This document shows, piece after piece, positions 15,697 to 24,262 of a DNA stretch of 38,416 nt; position 1 is the first letter of the stretch; each line of letters opens with the position of its first letter. A program made the position numbers and the translations under genes. The stretch is from JANWXR01 sp033577755 (GTDB lineage Bacteria > Chloroflexota > Anaerolineae > Anaerolineales > UBA6663): the NCBI GenBank assembly GCA_033577755.1, contig JAVQXV010000011.1, positions 1 through 38,416 of the forward strand, in the 5' to 3' direction. The notes below the pieces were generated by a model that saw only the letters and a program-made list of their open reading frames with translations, was not told where the DNA came from and did no database searches.

Positions 15697-16704
15697 GTGT
15701 ATATGGAATTGGATCTGACTTTGCCTTCCACCGGCAACGGACATTCCACCGGGGCCGAAGAACTTGAATATGACTTGATCATCATCGGCGGCGGGCCGGC
15801 GGGCGCCACGGCGGCGCTGTACGCTGCGCGCGCCGACCTCCGGACGCTGGTCGTTGATAAGGGCGTGACCGCCGGGGCGTTGGGCCTTACCGCGAAGATC
15901 GCCAACTATCCCGGCGTGCCCGGCGAGATCAGCGGCGCCGAGCTGGTGGAGCGCATCCGCCAACAGGCTGCGTCTTTCGGCGCGCAGTTCGTGCAGGACA
16001 AAGTCCAGGCCGTTGAACTGGAAGGCGAGCGCAAAATCGTTTACACCAACACTGCCACCTACACCGCTCGCGCCGTCATCATCGCCACCGGCTCGATGGG
16101 CCGCGGGCAGCGCGTGCCCGGCGAAGACCGGCTGCTGGGCCGGGGCGTCTCCTACTGCGCCACATGCGATGCCGCCTTCTTCCGCGATCAGGAAGTGGCC
16201 GTTGTCGGCAGCGACGACGAAGCCGTTGAAGAAGCGTTGTTTCTGACGAAGTTCGCTCGCCGCATCCACCTGGTGTCGCCCACGCCGGAGCTGAAGGCCG
16301 TGCCCGAGCAGGCCGGCAAGATCGCCGCCCATCCGAAGGTCGAGCTGCACCTCGGCACATCGCTGCGCGAGGTGATCGGCCAGACAAAGGTCGAGGGTAT
16401 TCGCGTCGCGCCGCGCGGTCGGCCGGAGCAGGTCCTGCCGGTGAGTGGGGTCTTCATCTATCTTCAGGGCAATCGGCCGATCACCGATTTCCTGCAGGGG
16501 CAGTTGCCGACCAGCGAGACGGGCTGCCTGATCGTAGACCATGAGTTTCGCACCGCCATCCCCGGTGTGTACGCCATCGGCGATGTGTTGTGCAACCACG
16601 TCAAGCAGGCGGTGGTGGCCGCCGCCGAAGGCGCTGTGGCGGCCATGGCCGTCGAGAAGGAACTGCACGGTCGCAAGCAGCTGGCCGTGGACTGGTCGAA
16701 GTGA
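15697..16704 (+). CDS. Thioredoxin reductase-like flavoprotein lacking NADPH-binding motifs
   Basis: This is a 335-residue flavoprotein of the low-Mr thioredoxin reductase family. FAD binding is clear (IIGGGPAGATAA near 29-40; GVYAIGDV near the C terminus). The redox centre is CATC (Cys154, Cys157). The NADPH domain is unusual: the GxGxxA loop reads GSDDEA (171-176), and the HRRxxxR segment that binds the 2'-phosphate reads SPTPELK. Homologues with such losses use ferredoxin or other donors. GTG at 15697 is preferred because GGAG lies 6 nt before it; an ATG at 15703 is the alternative. It follows groES by 3 nt. Confidence 0.88.
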   Translation: MYMELDLTLPSTGNGHSTGAEELEYDLIIIGGGPAGATAALYAARADLRTLVVDKGVTAGALGLTAKIANYPGVPGEISGAELVERIRQQAASFGAQFVQDKVQAVELEGERKIVYTNTATYTARAVIIATGSMGRGQRVPGEDRLLGRGVSYCATCDAAFFRDQEVAVVGSDDEAVEEALFLTKFARRIHLVSPTPELKAVPEQAGKIAAHPKVELHLGTSLREVIGQTKVEGIRVAPRGRPEQVLPVSGVFIYLQGNRPITDFLQGQLPTSETGCLIVDHEFRTAIPGVYAIGDVLCNHVKQAVVAAAEGAVAAMAVEKELHGRKQLAVDWSK

Positions 16705-17120
16705 CAGGTCCTAACGTCTCCTGTTCCGAGTTGCGTGACTGGGTCGAAGCCAAAATCAGCGAAGTCAGCCGGTCCCTCGCCGGGCGCACCGGCTCTCAGG
16801 CCGTCTGCCAGATCCACAAGCAGGGCCGCGTCACGGGAGGCCTGAAGTACGACGAGGGGCAGCTGGTGGCGTTGAACGCCGTTCGGCGGCTGTTGGCGGG
16901 GATGGCCGGCCCCTGCTCCGCGGAGGAGATCGCGGCTGCGCTCGAAGCGGAGCGGGCGAAGTGGGAGAGTAATCTCGCCGGCCATCAGGCCCGGGAACGC
17001 CCGGCCCTTCCGTGGGTCGCCTACTACCAGGGCGGCCTTGATGCCGTCACCTCTGCGCTCAACGTCTTAACGCCAGCCCCAGAATCGCCGCCTCAGGCGA
17101 TCCCATCGCTCACGGGATAA
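16701..17120 (+). CDS. Conserved hypothetical protein, end of the redox operon
   Basis: I do not recognise this 139-residue protein. It starts with a GTG overlapping the reductase TGA (GTGA), so translation is probably coupled. It is soluble and mixed alpha in composition, with two cysteines near the N terminus (positions 8 and 36) and one near 75. There is no signal peptide. Its last 11 bases overlap the end of the convergent HlyD-LysM gene. Its position suggests a role tied to the thioredoxin system, but nothing in the sequence proves it. Confidence 0.6.
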   Translation: MTGPNVSCSELRDWVEAKISEVSRSLAGRTGSQAVCQIHKQGRVTGGLKYDEGQLVALNAVRRLLAGMAGPCSAEEIAAALEAERAKWESNLAGHQARERPALPWVAYYQGGLDAVTSALNVLTPAPESPPQAIPSLTG

Positions 17121-18252
17121 TCAGCCGCTGGCCGGTGTAAATGGTGGTGCTCTTCAAGCCGTTGGCCTGCATGATGGCCCGGATGGTGGTTCCATAGCGG
17201 AGCGCGATACGGTACAGGTTCTCGCCGCGGGCAACGACGTGGACGACCGGCGTAGCCGTTACTGCAGCGGAGGCCGATGTCCCAGAACGCTGCGTCGCGG
17301 CGTTCAGCGACCCGGCGCGGGTCGAGACGGTTGCCACGGGCGTGGCCTGCGCGGCCGGCGTTGCGGTGGCCGGCCTGGCGGTGGCCGTCGTCGGCGACGT
17401 GCGTGTTGAGGTCGGTTTGGGCGTGGGCGAGCGGGCCGGCTCGGCAACCACCGCCAGCGGCGCGTTCACATCTATCTCCACAAACGCCGTCATGCCCCAG
17501 CTGAGCGGGGCGGCCGTCTCCTCCAGCCGGATACGCACCGCGTAGGTGACGTTGCCCTGATAGGACGAAGCACTGAGGGCCACCCGCTCCACCACGCCGT
17601 CGAACGTTTCGCCTGGCAACGCCGCCACCTTCACCCGCACGCGCTGACCGCGGCGCAGCCGGGCGGCATCCTCTTCCTGCAAATCCAGCGTCTCCACACG
17701 CCATTCACTCAAATCGGCGAGCACGACCACCGGCGCGCCCGGCCCCACGACTTCGCCGGCCTCCACCGCAATGGCCACAACCGTGCCGGCAAACGGCGCG
17801 CGCAGCGCAGCCTCGGCCAGCATCGTTTGCGCCGCCTCCAGCGCCGCCTGCGCCTGAGCAACCTGGGCGGCCAGCAAATCCTTCTGCTCCTGCGGGGCGC
17901 CCTCAGGCACAAGGGCCTGCTGCGCACGAGCGGCATCAAGCGCCGCCTGTGCCTGAGCGACGTTCGCCTCTAGGTCGGCGGTCTCCAGCTCGATGAGCAC
18001 TTCGCCGGCCTTGACATTTTCGCCCTCCGCCAGACGGACGGCGCTCACTCGGCCTCCATAGCGAAAGGCCAGCGTGGCCTCGCGCGCCGGGACGATGCGG
18101 CCCTCGGCGGAGATGGGCGCCGGCTCGGCTTCATTGGGTGTGGGCGTGGGCGTCGGCGGAAGGGGCGCGGCGAACCGTTGATAGGCCAGTAGGCCGCCGG
18201 CTACAAGGATCACTAAGGCAACGGTACCAACCAGGATTCTTTTCAACAACAT
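17110..18252 (-). CDS. HlyD/MacA-type efflux adaptor fused to a C-terminal LysM domain
   Basis: This 380-residue membrane-anchored adaptor belongs to the RND/MacA membrane-fusion class. It has an N-terminal anchor (about 5-24), a Pro/Thr linker, a biotinyl-lipoyl half near 65-95 (GGRVSAVRLAEGENVKAGEVL), an Ala/Gln coiled coil (about 95-150), then the second lipoyl half and beta-barrel. A long Ser/Thr/Pro spacer (about 275-335) leads to a LysM domain (about 336-380: HVVARGENLYRIALRYGTT). LysM binds peptidoglycan, which is unusual for this class. It is the last gene of an operon containing the matching MacB-type ATPase and permease. Confidence 0.9.
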   Translation of the reverse strand: MLLKRILVGTVALVILVAGGLLAYQRFAAPLPPTPTPTPNEAEPAPISAEGRIVPAREATLAFRYGGRVSAVRLAEGENVKAGEVLIELETADLEANVAQAQAALDAARAQQALVPEGAPQEQKDLLAAQVAQAQAALEAAQTMLAEAALRAPFAGTVVAIAVEAGEVVGPGAPVVVLADLSEWRVETLDLQEEDAARLRRGQRVRVKVAALPGETFDGVVERVALSASSYQGNVTYAVRIRLEETAAPLSWGMTAFVEIDVNAPLAVVAEPARSPTPKPTSTRTSPTTATARPATATPAAQATPVATVSTRAGSLNAATQRSGTSASAAVTATPVVHVVARGENLYRIALRYGTTIRAIMQANGLKSTTIYTGQRLIIP

Positions 18253-18256
18253 AGCC

Positions 18257-19174
18257 TCAAGCTCCCCGCTGCTCCGCCGAAAGACTGCGGAGCCTTTCGC
18301 CTTTGAGCAGCAATCGTTTTACATACCAGCGCTTGAGCCGCTGGATGGGATTCCGGTTTCCCCACCAGAGCATGCCGGTCTTGTACTGCATGGTGTACGG
18401 GTCGAACTGGGAGTAGTGGGGCGCGGCGCGAACGGGCCGGCGCTTCAGCAGGATGTTGACGATCTCTGCCGCGGCCATGCCGCTGGCGAGCTGGCAGGCC
18501 AGGCCGAGCGACGGGCCGTAGCCCTTCTTGAAGTCCACACTCTTGGGATCAATATAGGCCAGGTGGGTTCCGCCGGGCGCAACCCCGATGGAGAAGGCAA
18601 TCAGCTTTTCCTCGAAGCTCATGTCATCTCGTATATCAAAATACTCGTCGAAACTCATGCCGGTGGGCGAAAAGACGAGCATGGCGCTGCTGAAGCCGAG
18701 CGGGCCGGCGGCGACCACGTGCAGTCCTCTGGCGCGCGCATGGCGGTAGAGCAGCCGGCGGGCGTCGGGCACGAAGTAATCCAGCGCATCCTGCACTACG
18801 TCGGCGCCCGCCAGGAATTCGTCCACGTTGTCCTCGGTGATGGCCTCCGTGAACACCGCAACTTCGGCTTCCGGGTTGATGGATGTGATGACCTCGGCCA
18901 TCACTTCGGCCTTGTTGCGGCCCAGCGTGTGCACCGTCGCGCCGTATTGCCGGTTCATGTTGACCACATCGAATTCGTCGAAGTCGGCGATGCGAAAGCG
19001 GCCGATGCCGGTGCGCGCCAGGGTCGCCGCAGCCACGCCGCCCGCGCCCCCCATGCCGGGGATGGCGACGCAGGCCCGGCGCAGCCGTTCCTGCTCCGCG
19101 ACGGTCAGCAGGCCGATGTTGCGTGAGAAGGCTTCAGTGTAGTAGTCGGTTGCCTGAGTTGTTGGTTTGCTCAT
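18257..19174 (-). CDS. ThiF/MoeB/HesA-family E1-like adenylating enzyme
   Basis: This is a 305-residue ATP-dependent activating enzyme fold. It has nucleotide loop GMGGAGG (about 36-42), the DFDEFDVVNMNRQ motif that holds ATP and Mg, and a later QDALDYF segment. E1-like enzymes adenylate the C terminus of ubiquitin-like or peptide substrates. There are no CxxC zinc pairs, so it is not a standard MoeB. The C-terminal third (FDPYTMQYKTGMLWWG) is family specific. The start at 19174 is preferred because AGGAGG lies 4 nt ahead; it overlaps the permease stop. No ubiquitin-like or short precursor gene is visible nearby. Confidence 0.87.
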   Translation of the reverse strand: MSKPTTQATDYYTEAFSRNIGLLTVAEQERLRRACVAIPGMGGAGGVAAATLARTGIGRFRIADFDEFDVVNMNRQYGATVHTLGRNKAEVMAEVITSINPEAEVAVFTEAITEDNVDEFLAGADVVQDALDYFVPDARRLLYRHARARGLHVVAAGPLGFSSAMLVFSPTGMSFDEYFDIRDDMSFEEKLIAFSIGVAPGGTHLAYIDPKSVDFKKGYGPSLGLACQLASGMAAAEIVNILLKRRPVRAAPHYSQFDPYTMQYKTGMLWWGNRNPIQRLKRWYVKRLLLKGERLRSLSAEQRGA

Positions 19175-21795
19175 CATTCCTCCTTTAGCGCGGAGACGAT
19201 TTCGCGCCGGGCGGCGCGGATGGCCGGCCACAGGGCCGCCAGTTGAGAGATGACCAGCGCAATGATGAGACTGCTGACCAGCGCGCGGGTCGAGATCACA
19301 TAGCTCAGCTCGTAGCCGGCCAGGTACTGCACCACACGGATGTACAGCCGCGCCAGCAAAAAGCCCAGCAGCAGGCCCAGCCCGCCGCCGGCCGCGCCCA
19401 GCGCCGCCGCCTCGGCCAGGATCAGACGCCGTACCTGCGCGCGGGTGAAGCCCAGGCTGCGCAGCAGCGCAATCTCGCGCTGGCGCTCCAGCACGCTGAT
19501 GGCCATGGTGTTGATGATGCCCAGCGCCGAGACGGTGACGACGATGAAGGCCAGCGTATCGAACATGACGAAGGACTGGTCTACCACTGCCAGCGCGGCG
19601 CGCATCAGCTCGTCCACGGCTTCAATCATCAGGTTGAGCCGGTCGCCCAGCCGCGCCTCGATCCGCTGTTTGACTTCGGTGACCGACGCATCCGGCATCA
19701 CCTGGATGATGAAGCGGTCTACGTCGTCCACGCCGAAGTAGCGGCGCAGGTCGCCCCAGCTGCCGAAGGCCATCAGTCCGTTGCCGGTGAAGTCGGTCAC
19801 CACGCCGGCCACTTCAAAGTCCTGCGGGCCGCGCGGCGTCTCCAGCCGCAGCGAGTCGCCGAGGCGCAGACCGTAACGGCTGACCATGGTGGTGCTGATG
19901 AAGACCGCCCCGCCCTGCTCGAGGCGGGCAAACGCCGTCGCTGCCGAGCCGCCCACGGCAGACTCAAAAATAAACTCGCTGATCTGCTGCCGGGTCTCCG
20001 GTTCGATGGCCACGAACATGATCTCATCTTCGAACGCCATGCCGGTCGTCCATACCTCGACGAACCGTTCTGCCGTCAGGCGCTGCACGCCGTCAATCGC
20101 CGCCAGCCGCTGGCGATCCTGATGCTTCAGGCGCACCGGCGAGCGCACCAGCAGGTCGCCGCCGGTGGCGGCCTCGATCCAGCGGCTCAGGTCGCGCCGG
20201 AAGCTGTCGCCGAGTGAGGCGGTGGCGATGCTCATGCCGATGCCGAGCATGAGGATGGCGATGGTGAGCAGGCTGCGCCCCTGCGCGCGCTGGAGGTTGG
20301 CCACACCCAGCCGGCCCTCGCGCCCGTAGAGGCGGGCAATCACCGGCCGCAGCAGCCGTGTGAGGAGCGGTTCTACCAGCACGACGCTGAGGGCTGCGCC
20401 GAGCAGGAAGAGCAGCGCCGCCAGGCTGACGATGGGCCAGGCTACCGAGGGGCGCAGGGGAAGGTCGTTGAACGTTAGCCAGCCCAGCAGCATCAACCCC
20501 GGCCCAAAGCGCAAGCCGTAGTGCTGCCAGGTTCCCGCCTCCGTCTGGGCGCGTGCCCGCAGCGCCTGCAAAGGCGAGATGCCCGCGGCCTGCAGCGCCG
20601 GGCCGAGCGCCGAGACAAAAGTGACGCCTAACCCCAGCACCAGGCTGCGGGCAAAGCCGTCGAGCGGGACGGTCATGGGGACGGCAGTGCTGCCGGCAAT
20701 CACGCTCAATGTGGCCGACATGCCCTGCGCCATGCCCAGCCCCAGGGCCAGGCCTGCTGCCGAACCGAACACGCTCAGCAGCCCGGCCTCGGTGAAGACC
20801 AGCGCCAGGATTTGGCGGCGCGTCAGGCCGATGGCGCGGAACAGGCCGATCTCGCGCGTGCGTTCGGCCACGTTCATGGCGAAGGTGTTGTAGATGAGGA
20901 ACCCGCCGACGAACATCGCTACGAGGCTGAACAAGTCCAACCCGAAGCGATAGGACGCCATCCGTTTGGACAGTTCTTCCCCTCGCGCGCCGGGGTAGAT
21001 CACACGGACGTTCTCCCCCAGCGCCGACGTGAGGCGCTCGCGCAGCGCGGCCAGCGCCGCCGCCGAGTCGGCGACCTCATCGGGGACGACGACGTCAATC
21101 CGGTCGAGCCGCCCGCCGCGCTCGCCCAGCTCCTGCGCCACCGCCAGCGGCACAAAGGCGACCGCGCCGCCGTTGATCAGCCCCGCGCCGGAGCGCTCGA
21201 TCAGGCCGACCACGTTGAGCGTGGCTACTCCCCTGCCGCCCGGCAACAGGATGGGCAGCTTATCGCCCACCCGGTAGCCGTGCTCGCGCGCGTACGTCTC
21301 CACCAACACGACCGAGTAGCGAGACTCAGCCGGCTCAAGCAGTCGGCCCTCGGCCAGAGTCACATCCCGCACGCCCGGCTCCGCCGCCGGGTCTACGCCC
21401 ATCACCAGGAGGAGATTCCCGGCGGCCACGCCGGCGGGGCTGATGGCGGATTGCCAGCGGTTCAAATCATCGGCGAGCAGGGTGAAGAACTGCGCCGCCG
21501 GTGCGGCGGCGACCACGCCCTCCACGCGGCGCACCCGGTCTATCAGGCCGGACTCGAAGCCTTTGCCGCCGCGCGCCCGGTCTATCACCGTCAGGTCGGC
21601 GCGCCCGCCGGCCTCGTCGAACGCGGCGTTGAGGGAGGAGAGCAGGGTGGCGTTGGTGACGTTGACGGCCAGCACCACCGCCACGCCGAGGGCGATGCCC
21701 GTCGCGGTGAGCGCGGTGCGCGCCCGGCGCATGAGCATGCTGCGCAGTGCCAGGAACACCGGGGCCAGGTGCCGGAAGCGGAGCAGAGGCGACAT
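19174..21795 (-). CDS. ABC transporter permease, FtsX/MacB type with two FtsX domains
   Basis: This 873-residue inner-membrane protein has an N-terminal helix (about 28-48), a large extracytoplasmic domain, three helices (about 285-405), a central pair near 440-480, then a second unit with an N-terminal helix near 500 and three C-terminal helices (about 740-865). The motifs ERTREIGLFRAIGLTRRQI and ERQREIALLRSLGFTRAQV are the paired FtsX signatures. The duplicated 10-helix form is typical of lipoprotein/lipid or antimicrobial-peptide transporters. Its ATPase is encoded 6 bp upstream and its adaptor two genes downstream. Confidence 0.94.
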   Translation of the reverse strand: MSPLLRFRHLAPVFLALRSMLMRRARTALTATGIALGVAVVLAVNVTNATLLSSLNAAFDEAGGRADLTVIDRARGGKGFESGLIDRVRRVEGVVAAAPAAQFFTLLADDLNRWQSAISPAGVAAGNLLLVMGVDPAAEPGVRDVTLAEGRLLEPAESRYSVVLVETYAREHGYRVGDKLPILLPGGRGVATLNVVGLIERSGAGLINGGAVAFVPLAVAQELGERGGRLDRIDVVVPDEVADSAAALAALRERLTSALGENVRVIYPGARGEELSKRMASYRFGLDLFSLVAMFVGGFLIYNTFAMNVAERTREIGLFRAIGLTRRQILALVFTEAGLLSVFGSAAGLALGLGMAQGMSATLSVIAGSTAVPMTVPLDGFARSLVLGLGVTFVSALGPALQAAGISPLQALRARAQTEAGTWQHYGLRFGPGLMLLGWLTFNDLPLRPSVAWPIVSLAALLFLLGAALSVVLVEPLLTRLLRPVIARLYGREGRLGVANLQRAQGRSLLTIAILMLGIGMSIATASLGDSFRRDLSRWIEAATGGDLLVRSPVRLKHQDRQRLAAIDGVQRLTAERFVEVWTTGMAFEDEIMFVAIEPETRQQISEFIFESAVGGSAATAFARLEQGGAVFISTTMVSRYGLRLGDSLRLETPRGPQDFEVAGVVTDFTGNGLMAFGSWGDLRRYFGVDDVDRFIIQVMPDASVTEVKQRIEARLGDRLNLMIEAVDELMRAALAVVDQSFVMFDTLAFIVVTVSALGIINTMAISVLERQREIALLRSLGFTRAQVRRLILAEAAALGAAGGGLGLLLGFLLARLYIRVVQYLAGYELSYVISTRALVSSLIIALVISQLAALWPAIRAARREIVSALKEE

Positions 21796-21801
21796 CGTGG
21801 C

Positions 21802-22605
21802 TTACTCTTCGAGCGCAGCCAGCCGTTCGGCTACCCGGATCAGGTCGCGCCCGTCCTGCCGGTTGCGGCACTCATCCACCAGACGGCCGTCCTTCAGAAA
21901 GACCACTCGGTCGGCGTAGGAGGCTGCGCGTGGATCATGCGTTACCATGACGATGGTGGCCGGCATACCCTTGCACACGCGGCGGAGCAGGTCGAGCACG
22001 ATCGTGCCGGACTTAGAGTCCAGGTTGCCGGTCGGCTCATCGGCCAGAACGATCTCCGGTTCGGTGATCAGGGCGCGGGCAATCGCCACGCGCTGCTGCT
22101 GCCCGCCGGAGAGTTGATCCGGCTTGTGATGGCGGCGCTCGGCGAGCAGAACCAGTTGCAAGAGCGTCTCCAGCTTCGTCGCGTACTGCGCTGCGTCGCG
22201 CCCATCCATCACCAGCGGCAGGGCAACGTTCTCCTCCACGGTGAGGGTCGGGATGAGGTTGAAGGCCTGAAAGATGAAGCCGATGCGGCGGCGGCGCACC
22301 AGGCTCAAGGCGTCGTCGGCGAGGGCGGCCAGGCGCTCGCCGGCCAGGATCACGTCGCCGGAGGTGGGCCGGTCCAGCCCGCCCAACAGGTGCAGGAGCG
22401 TAGATTTGCCCGAGCCGGACGGCCCCATGATGGCGACGAACTCGCCGCGTTGCACGGCGAAGTCAACGCCGTCGAGGGCGGTCACCTCCACGGCGCCGAG
22501 GCGATACTGCTTGCGGAGCGCCTCGGTGCGCAGCACCGGCGCGTCGGGCGGCGCGAACGAGGGAGTCTGATTCATCAGGTGAGAGGTCAGAACTGTGTCA
22601 ATCAT
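21802..22605 (-). CDS. ABC transporter ATP-binding protein, LolD/MacB type
   Basis: This 267-residue ATPase has Walker A GPSGSGKST, Q-loop FQAFNLIPTLTVEENV, signature LSGGQQQR, Walker B IVLADEPTGNLD and the H-loop MVTHD. These define the MacB/LolD subfamily that partners FtsX-type permeases. About 25 residues precede the core. The start at 22605 places it 4 bp after the acyl-ligase stop; an ATG at 22575 is possible. It should energise the permease at 19174-21795 through mechanotransmission rather than by channelling substrate through the membrane. Confidence 0.94.
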   Translation of the reverse strand: MIDTVLTSHLMNQTPSFAPPDAPVLRTEALRKQYRLGAVEVTALDGVDFAVQRGEFVAIMGPSGSGKSTLLHLLGGLDRPTSGDVILAGERLAALADDALSLVRRRRIGFIFQAFNLIPTLTVEENVALPLVMDGRDAAQYATKLETLLQLVLLAERRHHKPDQLSGGQQQRVAIARALITEPEIVLADEPTGNLDSKSGTIVLDLLRRVCKGMPATIVMVTHDPRAASYADRVVFLKDGRLVDECRNRQDGRDLIRVAERLAALEE

Positions 22606-22609
22606 CGGA

Positions 22610-24229
22610 TCAGGCGGGAAGAGCAGACGTCGTTTCCGGCTGCGCGAGCGATGCGCGCACGTCGCGATGGAGCACTTTACGCAGATAGCTGCGCGGCAAC
22701 TCGGCGTAGAGCCGCACCCGGTCGGGCATCTGCCAGTCCTCGATGCGCCCGATCAGGAAGTCGCGCAACTCTTCGGCGAACGCGGGCGAGGCCAGCCGGT
22801 CGCGCCAGGCATGCCGGAGCGAAACGCACAACACTACGCCCTGCGCGCCGCCGTCCACCAGGCAGGCTTCCTTCACCGCCGGATGGTAGTGAATTGCTTC
22901 TTCTACCAGGCGTGGGTAGATCACATACCCACGGCGCCGGATCAGGTTGGCTTCCCGGTCAAGGATGTGCAGCCGGCCCTCGGCGTCGAAGTAGCCGTAA
23001 TCGCCGGTGCGGAACCAGCCCCCGCGCAGGGCCTGCTCGGTGAGGTCGGGTCGCTGCCAGTAGCCGCCGAAGGTAGTCGGGCTGGCGATGAGAACCTGGC
23101 CCACGCCGCCGGGCGGCAGCGGGCGTTCTGCTTCGTCCACAATCTGAACGCTCACCTGCGGCACGACCTGCCCCACCGAGCTGAGCACGTGCCGTGGCGC
23201 AGGCTGGCCGTTGCGGACGTGATCTTCCATTTGCAGCAGGCTCACAGGGGGCAGAACTTCGGCCATGCCATAGCCCTGCTGAAAGATGGGGCCGAAGCGG
23301 CGCAGCGCCTCCTCGATCTTTGCGGCCGGCGTGGAGGCCGTGCCGTATATGACGTTGCGCAGCGAACTCAAATCGTAGCGGTCGAGGTCGGGCAGGTCCA
23401 GGATATCAATCAACTGGCTCGGGGTAATGAAGATGCGCGTCGCGCGGTGCTGCTCGACCAGCCGCAGCACCTCGCCCGCCTCGTAAGCGGGCGGAAGGAT
23501 GATGACGCCCCCGGTGAACAGCGTCGGCAGGACCAGGCCGCTTCCTGCGCCCACCAGCGGGATGCCCAGCACGGCGATCTGCGGCTGGCGCGACGGCATG
23601 ATGCGCACATTGAGGGCGGTCAGGCGGAGGCTGGTGATCATCGTTCCGTGGGTGACGAACAGGGCCTTGGGCCGGCCGGTGGTGCCGGAGGTGAATCCCA
23701 GCGCCGCCGGATCCGAAGGGGCAACGGGGTTCTCGCTCCGGCGCGGTAGGCTGGAGCCGATCAACGCCTCGTACGTGGCGCCCTCGCGCACGGCCAGCAA
23801 CTGGATTCCTTCCAGCTCGTGAGCCAGGCGATGGGCGATGTCCGCGCCCAACGACGGGTGATAGATGAACACCCGCGGCTGCGCTGTACGCGCGGCCTCC
23901 AAAATCAGCTCCGCGGCGTGGGCGCCGTGAAAGGCGGTCTGGACCGCCCCCAGTTCCATGGCCGCCAGCCGCACCTCGATTTGCTCCCAGTCGTCCGGCA
24001 GCAGCGTGAAGAAGCGGTCGCCTTTGCGCAGCCCCAGCCCGGCCAGGCCGGTCGCCAGCCGGTACACTCGATCGGCCAGCCGGGCATAGGTGAGCGAGCC
24101 GCTCGGCGTAATGAGGGCCACACGCTCGCCGTAGCGGCGAAAGGCGTAGCGCGTCAGATCGCGCGGGACGCGAAACCGCCGCAGGTAAAGGTCAATGGCG
24201 AGAGTGCGGAGGGAGGACAGGAGTCGCAT
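22610..24229 (-). CDS. AMP-forming acyl-CoA synthetase/ligase family protein
   Basis: This is a 539-residue ANL-superfamily enzyme that activates a carboxylate as an acyl-AMP and usually transfers it to CoA. Seen motifs are FTSGTTGRPKAL (ATP P-loop, near 178), QGYGMAE, FRTGDYGYFD and, near the C terminus, RSYLRKVLHRD with the probable catalytic lysine. The A8 hinge reads RRRGYVIYPRLVEEA, where most relatives have a P-x-E-V-E pattern. The substrate is unknown; the domain order resembles medium- or long-chain fatty acid ligases. It lies inside a tight operon with an exporter and an E1-like enzyme, so it may activate a building block for an exported product. Confidence 0.9.
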   Translation of the reverse strand: MRLLSSLRTLAIDLYLRRFRVPRDLTRYAFRRYGERVALITPSGSLTYARLADRVYRLATGLAGLGLRKGDRFFTLLPDDWEQIEVRLAAMELGAVQTAFHGAHAAELILEAARTAQPRVFIYHPSLGADIAHRLAHELEGIQLLAVREGATYEALIGSSLPRRSENPVAPSDPAALGFTSGTTGRPKALFVTHGTMITSLRLTALNVRIMPSRQPQIAVLGIPLVGAGSGLVLPTLFTGGVIILPPAYEAGEVLRLVEQHRATRIFITPSQLIDILDLPDLDRYDLSSLRNVIYGTASTPAAKIEEALRRFGPIFQQGYGMAEVLPPVSLLQMEDHVRNGQPAPRHVLSSVGQVVPQVSVQIVDEAERPLPPGGVGQVLIASPTTFGGYWQRPDLTEQALRGGWFRTGDYGYFDAEGRLHILDREANLIRRRGYVIYPRLVEEAIHYHPAVKEACLVDGGAQGVVLCVSLRHAWRDRLASPAFAEELRDFLIGRIEDWQMPDRVRLYAELPRSYLRKVLHRDVRASLAQPETTSALPA

Positions 24230-24262
24230 AGCGGCGCGGCAATTTTTAGGGCGTACCAGTCG

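Noticed and set aside
20812..23043. Very long plus-strand open frame (743 codons) opposite the ABC genes
   Set aside because: It is antisense to three well-supported genes with clear motifs; long antisense frames are expected at this GC content.
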